Positions 11,945-59,383 of a stretch of DNA of 64,000 nucleotides are shown here, piece after piece. Both the position numbers and the translations under genes were made by a program. Origin of the DNA: Pagrus major (Eukaryota > Chordata > Actinopteri > Spariformes > Sparidae); assembly GCF_040436345.1 (NCBI RefSeq), contig NC_133237.1, forward strand, positions 21,147,749-21,211,748, given 5' to 3'. The notes beneath the pieces are model-generated. The model had not been told where the DNA came from and did not search any database. It worked only from the letters and a program-made list of their open reading frames with translations. Position 1 is the first letter of the stretch, and the number at the start of each line of letters is the position of its first letter.

Positions 11945-12180
11945 GATGTTTTATTCCCTCCACCAACAAGGTTATGTTTTCATTTGTGTCTGCTTGTTGG
12001 TTGGTTTGTCAGCAGGGTTACACAAAAACAACTGAAAAGATTTACACAAAACTTGGATGGAGGATGTGTCTCAGCCCAGAAGAGAGCCTCATAACTTTTG
12101 GTGCAGATTTGGATAAAGGGACGGATCTAGGAAGTTTTTCTCACCGTCAACATATTTGTGAATTTCTCAGGGAATAATGC
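11945..12180. repeat. dispersed teleost repeat
   Basis: Text such as TTCCCTCCACCAACAAGG, GGTTTGTCAGCAGGGTTAC and ACACAAAACTTGGATGGAGG matches a repeat I know to be abundant in fish genomes. The copy is probably partial. It lies just past the gosr2 poly(A) site. Its class is not assigned. Confidence 0.6.
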
Positions 12181-12303
12181 ATGGATCATGATGTAAAAAA
12201 ATTAGGCGTATTTATGTGGCTGGTATCTATGAGTGAGTACAATTTGGCGTGGTTACTAAATGGTAAATTTAAATTATAGGTGGTTTAAAAGTTAAAGTAA
12301 CGC

Positions 12304-12587
12304 AGGGCTACCGAGTTTGATACTGGATTAGGATTGAGTTAATTAAAGGCGACTGAGTCAATAAAGTGTCAAAAAATTGTGAAAAACCCAAAGTGACACC
12401 ATCAAATTGCTTCTTTTGTCCAATCAAAAGGTCCAAAACCAAAAGACTCTTCTTTAACTATCATAAATGACAAAGACAAAGAGCAAATCCTAACATTAAA
12501 GAAGCTGGAACTGAAAATGTTTAACCTTTATACTTGGATTATGACTAAAATTATGAATTTTCTTTCAGTCTAACCGTTGCAGCTCTA
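12304..12587. mobile_element. hAT-like MITE (GTTGCAGCTCTA-ended family)
   Basis: It starts near AGGGCTACCGAG and ends CCGTTGCAGCTCTA. Internally it reads TCAAAAAATTGTGAAAAACC, TTTTGTCCAATC and AAGAAGCTGGAACTG, all in the order typical of a very common teleost MITE. Related fragments appear at 8850-8960, 47310-47460, 48136-48800 and 55570-55657. It has no coding capacity. Its target-site duplication is not evident, so the hAT assignment rests on family recognition. Confidence 0.6.
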
Positions 12588-12684
12588 CTAGAGACTGCAG
12601 AGTGCTCAGAGGATTTTAATGTTTACATGTGAATTTCATTAACCCAACATATGAAAGAAAAAAAAAAAGACATGAACTCAAGAT

Positions 12685-12690
12685 TTTATT
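12685..12690 (-). terminator. gpatch8: gpatch8 poly(A) signal
   Basis: TTTATT on the + strand is AATAAA on the - strand, about 1.2 kb past the gpatch8 stop. Another copy near 12898-12903 could serve as an alternative, so which one is used is uncertain. The gene is convergent with gosr2, whose signal is about 1 kb away. Confidence 0.5.
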
Positions 12691-13870
12691 TGCTGAAACA
12701 GTAAGTTTTTGAAAAATACAGAGTTGCTACTGTTTGACAGATCACTATTCCTTTGCCATCCCGGCTGAGATGGGAATTTAGAAACAACCTTGATAAAATA
12801 CATACATGTAGCCACCTTCCTTCCACCCTTGTAGTTCTGCGTTTTTCCAATGCCTGTCTTAAACCTCTAGAATGTTAATAGGTTAATCTACAGCAGTTTT
12901 ATTTACAAAATTACACAAAAAGCAAAACACAGCCCTTCTTTTGAAGAGCATTTTGGAAAATAATTTAAAAACAGAAAAATACAATTATTGCAGTATACTA
13001 CAATCTTATTGTTACATGATGCAGGCGCATCATCTTGATGTACAGATTTCAGTGCAATTCGTTCAGGCGTACCCTCACCACAGGTAACATGAGCTTTGCC
13101 TCAGAGCATCGGGGTGTTAAGACCCCTACATCACATCTCCCCTCGCTTAAAGAGGGGGTTCCTATGTGACAATGTCATACCGATTAGGACACCACAGCTG
13201 TAATTTCACATGGTCATCATTGGTGGGATTCTTCACATTACACACTGATATATGTACAAGGTACTGCATTACAAAATATTTGAGACCAAGGATCCAATAG
13301 AGGGCAAGTAGTCATACGAGAACATAAAGAGTATCAGTAATTATGAAACAAGGTTACTTTACAGAATCGAAGAGCGATGCCACGTTCTTCTCCTGACACG
13401 ATTCTGCTTTTAGTTTCAGCCATTACGTCTCTTTGGCTGCCGAAATGGGCAAAAAATATAAACCGTGAGAAGAATAATATTTTTAAGTTGAAAAGCAGAA
13501 GAACACTTCCAGTGGTTTCTTTGACTCATCGTTCAAAAACAAATGGGTGGTGGAATATAAACCAATGTCTTGAGGAAGTCTGTAAATCTACACCCTGTTT
13601 TAAAAATTCAGGTCAAAACACAGAAAAAAAAACCCTCACATGAGCCAGAACAAAATGTTAGTGTCAGATTTGACCCTCACACAGGCCAGCACCACTTTGT
13701 GGCTACAACTTACTGCGCTGTGTAGGCCAGTAAAATGGTGGTTTAATGACAGCTTCCTGTCTCACTGCCTGCAAAGACTTCATCTGAAAACCCTAAACCA
13801 AGCCGGTCGGGTTAAGTCTTCTCTCCAGTGGTTAGGTGCTGAGACTATACTCCTCCACTTGTATCATCAC
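12691..13870 (-). other. gpatch8: gpatch8 3' UTR
   Basis: Non-coding sequence lies between the gpatch8 stop (13871-13873) and the likely poly(A) signals. Short + strand frames here have no family resemblance. No other feature was seen. Confidence 0.55.
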
Positions 13871-42475
<28,605 letters not shown>

Positions 42476-42640
42476 TTTCTGAACGCAGCAGCAGCAGCTT
42501 CTGTGCTCGCTCCGTCTGTGTCCGACAGCAGCGCGCTGGAGGGGCGATGTGCACTCCGCAGATACGCTGTGTGTGAACTGACCTTTCACAACAACATCCA
42601 GCAGGATGAAACACTCTTACCGATGGGAATTTATTGAAGC
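42476..42640 (-). promoter_or_regulatory. gpatch8: gpatch8 5' UTR and promoter region
   Basis: Sequence immediately upstream of the start codon on the - strand is CpG-containing and GC-rich up to about 42550, including GCGCGCTGGAGGGGCG near 42531-42547. It then becomes AT-rich. There is no TATA box at a convincing distance, which fits a housekeeping-type promoter. The start site is inferred. Confidence 0.4.
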
Positions 42641-42683
42641 CGCTTTAATACTGCGATGATTATTGTGTATTTGCATGCATTCT

Positions 42684-42705
42684 TTATATATATATATATA
42701 TATAT
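42684..42705. repeat. (TA)n microsatellite
   Basis: Perfect alternating TA for about 22 bases, then imperfect TTTATTTATATA, just upstream of the gpatch8 promoter region. Confidence 0.9.
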
Positions 42706-45479
42706 TTATTTATATATTTAGCTTTACACAAAGGTTTGTTTACAGTAATGGGTGTAAACAAAGCTGGATTACCCCACTGACTGGGCAGCTGACCCAGGAG
42801 CCCCAGACTCCCAATGGGCCCCCAGTTTACCTATTTCACTGGGAGTCAGTTAATTTCAAGTATGTTTGGAGATTTGCACCAATAAAGTGCATTATTAAGT
42901 AATTGTGTGGTTGTCTTGTAGAGGGGTCATGTTTCAAATATAATTTATTATTAGATATTTATCATTTACACAACATTGCTCAAGATTATTAATTGTATAT
43001 CATACCGATAAATTATCAGTTCAATATACTGTTTAATGGTATTGGTGGAAGAATAGCCGATAAATGGAAGGGATCATATGAGATACAGTAAGTTGTGGTA
43101 TGCAAAAAACTGTTTTTTCAGAGAAGAAGCAGGAGAAAAAGAACAAGAAGCTCAACATGCTGTTATTGCGCTCCTGATGTCAAAGAGCCGTGCAGTGTAG
43201 ACTAGAGAGCCAAACATGTCATCAACAGTGTGGACGTTTTCAGCAGTTTCAGAGGAGGGCAACACAATTTCCACAAATGTTCAGAGAGAAAGGAAGCGTC
43301 TAGGAGTTTTAGCACAACAAATCTGATCAGATCTGTGGACTATTATCTGTCTTTACTTAGCCTTTCTTACCCGCAGGTTTGCTTTAACTTCAGGTTAGGA
43401 ACTTCTTTTTAAAATATAAAAGTGGGAAATTATCAGTTAGTTTATCCAAAAAAAGAAAATCAATCTCTGTATCTCTATTATTTGCTCACATTAGGACAAA
43501 CTGGTGCACCAAAAACCTGGAAGACAGGTCACCTATTATTCAAAAAAAATGTTTTATGTATTTGATATTATTTCTTGAAAGCATCATGTATAATAGTAAA
43601 TGTTGTTTTTGATATATGTTGGTCTCCGTGTCTCTGATCACATGATGAAGCTCATGTCTGTTGTTTACTTAAAGGGTACTTGACAGAATACATATAATCC
43701 ACAGTGGGTGGAAAGTGGGGAGTCAGAAAAGGGACCAGGACAATCCAGCCATGGAGTTAAAGGTAACTATGATACCAGTTGGGTGTCTGAGGCCAGTCCA
43801 TAGGCTGTGATGGTATGACTATGAACAAATTAATCCCATTAGAATCTGATGGAGATCTATAAATAGACCTATATGTTGTTTATGTCCCCATGGTCATCTT
43901 CAAACTATGCATAACATTTCCACACAGCATGATTGTAAGTGTAGGAGACAAAATGTTGCCTTTTATGGTATCTGCCCCGACAGTCTATCCTTGTTGTTTA
44001 AGAAAAGTAATAAGAGGAGAACCTGTTGTTTACCATATTCCATATTTATGTCATCTGCTCACAATGTTGACTGCTTTGCCTGAAAGAGTCATTTCAATCT
44101 GCAGACGAGAAAAAAAGCTCAGATTTCCTGTTTTCGTATTTTCTGCTCCAAACAAATACTTGTCTGGAGAAAATTGCAGAGTGAGATCCACTCATCTGCT
44201 TGTTTTGTTTAAACTAAATACTTCCATTGTTTGCTCCAAGAGTCTCTTGGCTTTTGTTCACACATGTGTGGTGAGTCACGAGAAGAAGATATCCAGGGAT
44301 TTTACTTGGTATTAAAAAGGGGAAATTAGCAGATCATCAATATCTTTTTTGGCCTCAGCTGACGCATGACACAGACCTTCGGCACAATTCTGGATGCTGG
44401 TGTTTGAATGGCTACAGTATGTCCAGATTGATGTAAGAAACATAGATCTATATATATCCAGTGTTTACGCAACTGTGTTGTCAAAACTGATGGACTAACT
44501 GAACAAAAGCAGTTTAAAACCATGGACACTGTCGTAGGCAAGTTTGCTGTGTTCTTTGTTTTTTGTTCAAATTTTGGACAGATCCTTTATATTTTTGGAA
44601 TAACTCCCTTTATACTGATAATGGGAACATAATAAGCATTCATTAAAATTTGTACAGGAGTGAATGGGCATGCTACATGTTATTGTCCCACACCTTAACA
44701 TTTCAAAATCACATGGATATGAGGACCACTGCAAATCTCAACATATAACTAGTATGAAAGACACCCATACTTCGTCTTTTTATTGCATTTTATACCAGTA
44801 TAATCATCTTAGATTGCACATTTTGCAGCCTATAAAGTTACATGTAAATAATAGTATTATAATAATACTGATGCTTGTAGTGAAGCAGAAATGCTTATGA
44901 CTCCATCTTGTGGTGAATCTTGGTTAATACAAATAACCCCAATAAAAAAAGGCATATTACTACACAATGTGCATACAAAAATTATATTATCTTCACAGCT
45001 TGATCAAACTTTTGGGACTGTCTAGCCTTATTGGTAGTAAGGAAGTACAGGGGAGCCAACAACACCTGAACACATCAAGGTAAACAGGAAGGTGGCATTG
45101 AATAGACACCAAGAAAAAAGTAAGAAATAAACAAGAACAAGTAATAAACACTTGGCTCTACATTGAAACGGATATTTTATGCCATATATTACAGTGCTGT
45201 TGCTTGAAAAGTCCTCTGAGTGTACACAACACATCACCATTTCCTCCTCTGCTTTTTCAGGAACTAATCTCAAAACAGGCGCATACAGGAAGTGCACACA
45301 TGTCAGCTTCAAATTAAAAGCATAACAGTCACTTACAACAGGTTATAAAAAATGCAAAAATACCACTAGAGCGCAAGCAGCAGTAAGAAATACAATCAAA
45401 ACAACCAGTGAATAATGAAAAAAGTGCCAAGCCCCTTTTGTATCAGCGAATTTTGAATATAATTACTGTAAAATAAGTG

Positions 45480-45574
45480 AACACAACATTTGCTTTTGAA
45501 ATGAACAACCGGAAGTTAGCTACTTAGACGGCGATCTCATCGCGATCGGCCGACGCCTACTAATTGGAAGCTGG
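45480..45574 (+). promoter_or_regulatory. possible orphan promoter / first exon
   Basis: A small CpG-rich island in AT-rich surroundings contains CCGGAAGT (45509-45516), an ETS/GABP-type core promoter site. After GCGATCTCATCGCGATCGG comes a strong donor-like CTGG|GTAAGT at 45574/45575. This is the layout of a TATA-less promoter with a short first exon on the + strand. No downstream coding exon could be tied to it. It could be a distal map3k14 first exon, a lncRNA promoter or chance. Confidence 0.25.
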
Positions 45575-46934
45575 GTAAGTTCAGACTCTCCTCTATAATT
45601 ATCAATAAATTACATTGTTTAACTAGTGACACCGTTTTCAGACCACCCTCAGCCTCTTCTCCTCTCTTTAAAGACGACGGTTTTGTACTCCAAAAGTTCA
45701 ACATCTCAACGCAAAGCAGAAACACGTCGGTCTGATTTTTTAGCTAAATGTGAAATGTCGGTGAATGTGGCTAGAAGGAAGTTATTATTGCGCGTACAGA
45801 CCCTCAAATAACAAAGCTAGCGGGAAGTATAAGCTCAACTTTAATGGGTATAAATGGCCAAGTTTGTGACAAAGGTTAGAATAATCCAAACAGGGCAGAG
45901 TAATACGCTGTCGTTACTGTAACTTTGGCTGTACAGGTCACCAAACTTTTTCAAAACCGCACATACGCCTGCATGAGCCAGATGTGGATGATTACAACAA
46001 CTGTTGTTCTCCAGCTCGTACTTTATCCACTGCTATTGACTGCTGTTGGGTACATCTGCTTGTAATATACGTCCTATAACAGGACCAATTTACATCACTT
46101 TAAGAAGAAAAAAAAAAAGAAATACTCAGAAGATCATATAAGAAGCACACAAGTGAATACAAGTAGTACATTCAATGCAGATAAAAAGCAAGAAAAATGT
46201 GTGATTTATCCATTTAAAGTAGACTTATTATAACTGTACTAAGGAGCCTCCATAAGAGTAGCTATTATGTTCATTTCATGTTGTCCAGTATTGACATACT
46301 TCATAGCATAAGCCCTAATGTTGGCTGATTGATCTAATAAACATTAAGCCGTCATCAGCTCATTTCTACCACATTTCTTTGTTAGCATTAATCACCCTTG
46401 ACAGGTACTATATGTTGAGTCCAAGTTCTGCTGTTTCTCACACACTGTACAAATGCAAGCCGGATCATTCTTGGCCCAGAGTCACACTCCTGGCCTGCAT
46501 TTAGAGCTAAACAGCACTGGCCTGGGTCCATCGACGAATGAGAAACCTATGGTGTCCTGTCAGTGCAAATGTCCTTTCTCCTCTCCTGTGCAAATAAGGA
46601 AGAAAGTGCAGAGAATTAAGTACATTGTATGAAATCTGTTCACTACAAACAGTTGTAGGGCACCACACTTGTACACTTCTACATCACAGAGGAGATCGCT
46701 ACATAACTATATTAGACTACAGTATAGTTTGATATAGCATAAAATACATAAAATGCATGCCAGATTTCCAGTTATACATGCTTGACTTGGATTATACTGC
46801 AGTGCTTCTGCTTTGAATTTCACCATTTCCAGTCCACGTGTTCAGTTTAAGTGTTTTTGAACTTTTTCTGTGTGTAAAAAATGCCATTTGCCAGAATATC
46901 CGGCCGTGCAACCAATGACTCTTCTCATGCAGCA

Positions 46935-47230
46935 GATTATAGGTCTGAGCGAAATGGCCTCATAATAATAACATGATATTTTTAGGCTATCGTGGCAATA
47001 CACAGTATATAACTAATCTCCTCAGAAGCACTTCATAAATGCCAGGACTGGGCGACAAAATCAAATATCATAATACCTTGATATTGATATCTCATCAATA
47101 CTGTAGGATCGGCTATTGGTACTTTGCCAAAATATTAACACAATGAGATTTTTGATAAATAATCATCAGTAATGTGGATATAATCACTAATTGGGTAAAG
47201 GCAAGTATTTAGTAGGAAAATTACATCCCT
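46935..47230. repeat. degenerate transposon-like repeat, second copy
   Basis: It contains GTCTGAGCGAAATGGCCTCA, ATGATATTTTTAGGCTATCG, GCACTTCATAAATGCCAGG and GGGCGACAAAATCAAATATC. It shares blocks with 30908-31495. The text resembles teleost hAT-type repeats of the GGGCTGGGCGATATGGCC kind. No coding capacity. Confidence 0.5.
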
Positions 47231-47309
47231 TTCCTGCAAAGCAGCCTTTAAAAACCAGGAAAAGATGGCACTTATGCAACAATATGTAGTGTTGTATCAC
47301 TGTTATTTT

Positions 47310-47460
47310 CTAGATTAATCAATTCATCTTTTTATCTATAAACTGCCCAAAAAATGTCCATTAAATTTCCAAAAGTTCAAGGTGATCCCAAAGGTATTCA
47401 CTTTATAATGATAAAAAACTAAAAATTAAGCATAAACAACATTAATAAAACTGTGGTCAT
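47310..47460. repeat. fragment of the GTTGCAGCTCTA MITE family
   Basis: TTATTTTCTAGATTAATCAA and CTATAAACTGCCC, followed by text like GTTCAAGGTGATCCCAAAGG, matches the left half of the family at 12304-12587. The right end is missing. Confidence 0.45.
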
Positions 47461-47740
47461 ATTGACTAAGATATGGAAACATCATCAGTTGAATGAAAAT
47501 TTACAGAAAATGGAGGGCTCCACAAAATTGCTGTGTTTTGCAATTTAGTAACCTATGTTTTTGTTATTTAAAAGGGAAGGGGAAAAAGGGAAGTTAGAAG
47601 AGACACAGAGGAGTGACTGAACAGTGTGAGTACAACTTGTAGTCACATCCTGCATATGGTTTCTTAACGGCTCTGGACATGTGTTAGTCCAGCACTGAGA
47701 CATTTTCCTAAGAAGCAGCGTTCCTTAAGGAATGCTTGGA

Positions 47741-47773
47741 TGTGTGTGTGTGCGTGGTGTGTGTGTGTGTGTA
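47741..47773. repeat. imperfect (TG)n microsatellite
   Basis: A TG run interrupted by GCGTGG, in the gpatch8-map3k14 spacer. Confidence 0.85.
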
Positions 47774-48135
47774 TCCGTGGGAGACTTCAGGTTGAGTCCC
47801 TTTTCACTGTCCTTACTAAAGGCTTTGGAATTTCATTAATCTGTGTGGGTGTACAGCAGAAGTCGGCTCAATATAGCCACTGACTGCAGTATGTGCAGTT
47901 AAGCTCAGGATTTCTCTGCAAAAGTAGATTGTACCACTTCAAATTTACGCTGCAAGTTCTTGTGTACAAGCTTATTACCTGTGCAGTCTGATGTAATCCA
48001 GTGCAACAGCCCGTAATAACTCCTATCTCTTTGAATCTCATGTGTTCAGTTCCTGTTGACACTGAGAGAGAGAGAGCTGTGGGTTTAGCTTGGCTGTGGA
48101 TTTGAAGGCAGTGGTTAAAGGTTGCATTGCATTGC

Positions 48136-48800
48136 ATTTAGAACTGAAACAATTAATTAATAAATCACTTAATTGCTTAAATTAATTGCTCAGTCTCTAC
48201 CTTAGAGTGGCCGAAAATGACTAAAAATGCTCTTCACAATTTCCCATGGCTTAAGGTAGCATCTTAAAACTGTTTTGTTTTGTCCAAACAACAGAACAAA
48301 ACCCAAATATGTTCAGTTTATTGACACAGAAAACTGAGACTAAGGGTGCTCTGATTGATCAGCTATGGCGACTGATTGTGACTGGCAATTTTTCGTTACA
48401 CCTAGTTTGATTGGTTGTCCCCATAAAGGCCGATCAGATAAACACATAAGACAGGTTGTCTATGCGCTGCTAAAATGCTAAAGCATACTGCAGGGCTCGA
48501 GACTGAAGTAGTAGCTTAAGGGCACAGAGACTGAGACTGAGACAAAATCTTTCCTAAATACTGTCCTATTTATTTTTCTTTATACTTTTTAATAAAAAAA
48601 AGTAATTATTTATTTTCTCCACACTTAAATGGTGTCTTTAATAACTATAGTTGACAACAAAGTTAAGAAACATCCTTTTGATTGGTGATTGGCATCGGCC
48701 AATACTGCTTCCAGCAATCAGTAATCAGTGATCGACCTGACTGGATAAAAACATTAAATGATTAAGTGACTATCAAAATAGTTTCATATTAATTTTGTGT
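48136..48800. mobile_element. MITE interrupted by a second repeat (nested)
   Basis: The outer element has its left part at 48136-48340 (AACAATTAATTAATAAATCA, TGCTCTTCACAATTTCCCA, TTTTGTCCAAACAACAGAAC). Its right part is at about 48745-48800 (ATTAAGTGACTATCAAAATAG), in the order of the family seen at 12304-12587. Between them, about 48342-48740, sits different sequence beginning AGGGTGCTCTGATTGATCAG and ending near CAGTGATCGACCTGACTGG. This looks like a later insertion. The inner ends match each other only partly, so its class is open. Confidence 0.45.
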
Positions 48801-50249
48801 TTACTGGCTAATCTTTTCAGGTCTGTAACTGAGAGAATAATAAATAATGAATACAATCGTTTGTTGCCTCCCTAATGGAATTATCTTTAATGTTTAATGT
48901 GCTGTATCTTTTGATGAAGTTAAAGATATGACATCTTTTCATTCCTGTGTTTAGCCATGTTGATTTGTGCTGTTAATACTCACTCTCCTTGTCTTGTTCA
49001 TTTAAATTGAATCACTCCTGTTAGAAATAGAATTGTATGAAACATAGCATTTTCAGACTTTTCTGCCATCTTAACTTGCAATGAGGAAAAACTTTACAAC
49101 AACTTTTTGATACACGGACCTTCATCGGGTTATTAACCTGATGAAGTGTTTTCCTGACTGCAAGTGAAGATGACAGTGTGTGGGAGTTTTCTGTCTCAAT
49201 TTTGTCAACCCTCAGTCTTCTCCTATGCACCTGTTGATCCACAGGTGTGCCAAAGTTTTGCTCTGTGAAACTTTACTAAACAAATTTCAGAAGTTAGAAG
49301 TTTTGAATTAGTCAGAGGCTAAAGAATATCCCAAATTAAACCCTAACTGCTTATGACAATGTCCACAATCCCGATCCTAAACAGTTTTTCTTAGATATTG
49401 TTGTCATGACAGCTAACTAAACATTTATACTCATGAGGCAATAAGCAACTTGCACTTTAGCTTTTTTTTTTTTTTTTTCATGGTTTATGGCGGAGCCTCT
49501 CAAGTGGTATTCTGAATTTCCTGTGTTCTGTCTTGGTTTATAAATGAGTAAGTTGTTTTGCCGCTGAAAAGAAAAGCAAGTGAGATAATTTCAGATAGAA
49601 GAGGACACCTCACATTTAAAGTGACAGCTCATGCATTTTCTCCAAATTCTCTCGGTGGCTAATATTTTCCGTACGGCCGTCATACTGTCAGATAGCAAAC
49701 TGTCACTTTTTAACAGACGAAAGAAAACTCTGTTGTTGTTGATGTGAAGAGTGTGTGGACGGATGACATGACATGTGACTTATATATATATCAGCTGCTA
49801 CAGGGTTTGTTCATCAGAGCACATGAAAGGTCACAAAACTCTTTACATTTTATGAAGTATTGTGGTTGTGTGTGTAAAGGTCAAACTCTGACATCAATGA
49901 CATCATGCACACAGAAATGTGACTGTTCTGTGGTGTTTTTGACTTTATTAGCAAACATCTATTCCTCAACGTTCTGGTTTTAATTTGACTTTGAAGCGGT
50001 TATGATTCGATGAGACTATTAATTCTACTTGGGTATATCTCGACAGTCCACAGAGAGCTCATGTTCTGCTTTTGTCAGTCCATAGTTCATGGTTGATCAT
50101 CAAAAGCATAGCCAAACATGTTATCCTTTAATCTAGTCAGAGGGAAGAGCAAGTTAGCCAGCCCTGTTGGAGGGAGAGGAGGGAGGGGGGTGCGTATGGG
50201 GAAGTGGAGATTCATTTCCCATAAGTCATTGTCAGCCAGCTCCTCCCCC

Positions 50250-50643
50250 GGTTGGCTGAGAGCCAGCAACAAGCAGAGCAGAGAGCGAAGAGCCTGAGCT
50301 GAGACTTTACCGAGAATCAGAACATGAAGGACGAGGCAGACAAACACAGCACCTAGTTTTACTAATGTAGATGTCAGGTTGTTCAGAGCGGATACACGGG
50401 AGAGAGAGCAGCTCAGACTGGCATCTGTCGGTACGTCTACACGCCCCTCAGCCTCTCGCACACACAGAGTTGTTTTTGTGGTTGTGTTTATTGCAGTGGG
50501 TTTTTCACTATTTCCTTTCCACGTAAATTCATTGGGGTGTGGTGTTGCGCCGTGCTCTCAGAGCACCGGTGCAGCGTCTTAAGAAGGAAGTGACAGTTGC
50601 TTTGTTCTAGAAAGTGTTGCAGTGCATGAAGTCGGCACACAAG
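50250..50643 (+). promoter_or_regulatory. map3k14: probable map3k14 promoter and 5' non-coding exon
   Basis: A relatively GC-rich stretch begins near 50215. The part at 50590-50643 ends in a strong donor (CACACAAG|GTAAAG) that would join acceptor CTCTCCCCAG|ATCC at 52574, giving an intron of about 1.9 kb. In the resulting transcript the NIK frame is open upstream into this exon but contains no ATG before a stop near 50580. Translation would therefore begin at 52588. The start of transcription is not determinable here, and the exon assignment is an inference. Confidence 0.4.
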
Positions 50644-52216
50644 GTAAAGACGTTACTAAACTTAAACAGCTTTCATTCAAGTTTGATGTCAGTATTTCTT
50701 AAGTATTACTTGTGTTAAGGAGCAAGAATATGCAAAAAATTACTGGGCAAATGTTTTGGCAGCTGTGCGTTTGTTTTAAAAGACCTCTGTCAAGAATGTC
50801 TATATGTATATGTGCAGAAAGAGTCGAAAGCTAAGTGACAGAAAGAAGCTGCTGTTAACTGTAAAGGGCACACTGATGCAACATGCTGCAACTGTAGTAC
50901 CCAGTTCTCCCCTTGTGCTTTTAAAACTGTTTTTAATGCAAAGAATCAGTGCTGAGATGAAAGGAGTAAGTCTGAGCGTGCTGATTTTACAGTCATACAT
51001 GTTTTGAAGATCATAACCTCCAAGCCATCGGCAGTCAATCACGCTAATCTTTATTGGAAATTCAGCCCGGCCATGCCTAATGCGCCGTAGTTGACTTCCT
51101 CTGAGTGAAACAGAGTTCTTGCTTTTAACGACACAGTTGCAACTGCCAAAACAAGGCCAGGGTTGAGTTTCCTGTCTCATCTGCCCACCGCAAACTTTCA
51201 GAGTTTCACTTTGTTTCAGATCAAGTGATCCTCATGATCCTGAACTCACTTGACAAAGTCAAATATGTTAAACAAGCTTTAAAGAAGCAGATTATTTTGT
51301 ACATAATCACAGTACAAAGCCTGTCATTGTTGCGTTTAGGTGTGTGCATATTTCTGTGGTAAAGGTTTGACACGAGTTCTACTTCTGCTTTACTTGATTA
51401 CAACTGGTGATCCTGCAAATAACGAAAGGAACAAAACAAACAACTAACCTAAGAATAAAATGGAAATCACATAAGTAAAAGTTGGTTTAAATGTGAAAAT
51501 ATAATATAAAACAAAATATAACAAATAAATGTGTTTGTCAGTCACTGTCAGGTTTTTCTCTTTATAGGAACCATCACCCACACATTAGCAGATAGTAAAA
51601 AGTCCTTTGTTACATTATGGGGAAGCAAGCAAAAACTTAACATTTCTAAAGGTCAGTCACTAGTATTGATGAGCCATGCGATTTACTGTATAGACATGAT
51701 GCAGTAACACCATGTTGGAGTTTGACTTAATCAGTTTTAATATGATTAATTGAAAGAGCATTTAACATTTACCAGTTCCCTCTTCTCAAGGATTTGATGG
51801 ATTTCTTGCCATATATTAGTCAGCTGAATATTAAAAAACCATCTTTGAATCTTATGTTTTGACCAGCCATCAGTCAGTACATAACATTCAAAGATGTTTT
51901 TTTAATGTCCCACTTTGGCTGTGGGCATTTTATAGACAAAACGATTAAAGGTGTTAAGTCATTTGCCAGGCAATGACACTCAACAATCAACTATCTTTCT
52001 CCAGAATCACCTTCCCCACCTTTAATTGAGAGTCGGCAGAGTAATTGCAGCCCCCTTATAAACTGAAACACGGTATCGTCAGTTAACTCCAATACCCAAA
52101 GAAAATATTTGATCAGTTTATGGGTTTCCCGAAAAATGACACCAAGATTTCATAAAATAGCCACATAGAGGCTCAGGGGTATATGATTAGATATTATTAC
52201 AGATATGACTTGTTTG

Positions 52217-52505
52217 TAGAGCCTAACCAGTACATCAGTTGGCTGATAATAATGGCCTTTCACAGATAAATAGGTATCGGAGTAAATGTTGTCCGTTTTG
52301 CGCCAATATAAAAATTAGATTATAATGCAGAAAAAGATGCCTGGAGTAATTAAATAACATTCCCAGTGACGTTTACCTTTTCAGTCCACCAGTCATTTTA
52401 GACAATTGTAAAATATCCTGCCTTCGTTACACATCTTTGTCAGTGTTTGATAACCACATTTTAGGGATCATTGCAAAAAAATGTGTGTATATTGGTCAGA
52501 CTCTA
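52217..52505. mobile_element. hAT-type MITE with 8-bp target duplication, copy 3
   Basis: The ends are TAGAGCCTAACCAGTACA and TATTGGTCAGACTCTA. The flanks are CTTGTTTG and CTTATTTG, an 8-bp duplication with one mismatch. Internal blocks (GATTATAATGCAGAAA, GATAACCACATTTTAGGGATC, TTGCAAAAAAATGTG) match the copy at 36105-36413. It ends 68 bp before the first map3k14 coding exon. Confidence 0.8.
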
Positions 52506-52587
52506 CTTATTTGACATTAATGTTGTGCCACTGTAGAGAAATCAGTTGCTTACGATGTTCCCTCTCTCCCCAGATCCAGCAGATGAA

Positions 52588-59383
<6,796 letters not shown>

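Larger units (their letters stand above)
42641..50249. other. intergenic region between gpatch8 and map3k14 (divergent)
   Basis: About 7.6 kb without an exon I can support. It holds a TA microsatellite (42684-42705), a possible orphan promoter (45480-45574), transposon-like repeats (46935-47230, 47310-47460, 48136-48800) and a TG microsatellite (47741-47773). The rest is AT-rich anonymous sequence. It separates the two divergent genes and could hold enhancers, but nothing in the sequence identifies one. Confidence 0.5.

Noticed and set aside
50087-50461. - strand open frame of 124 residues with a hydrophobic segment
   Set aside because: It overlaps the probable map3k14 5' region, has no splice or family support and looks like a chance frame in GC-rich DNA.
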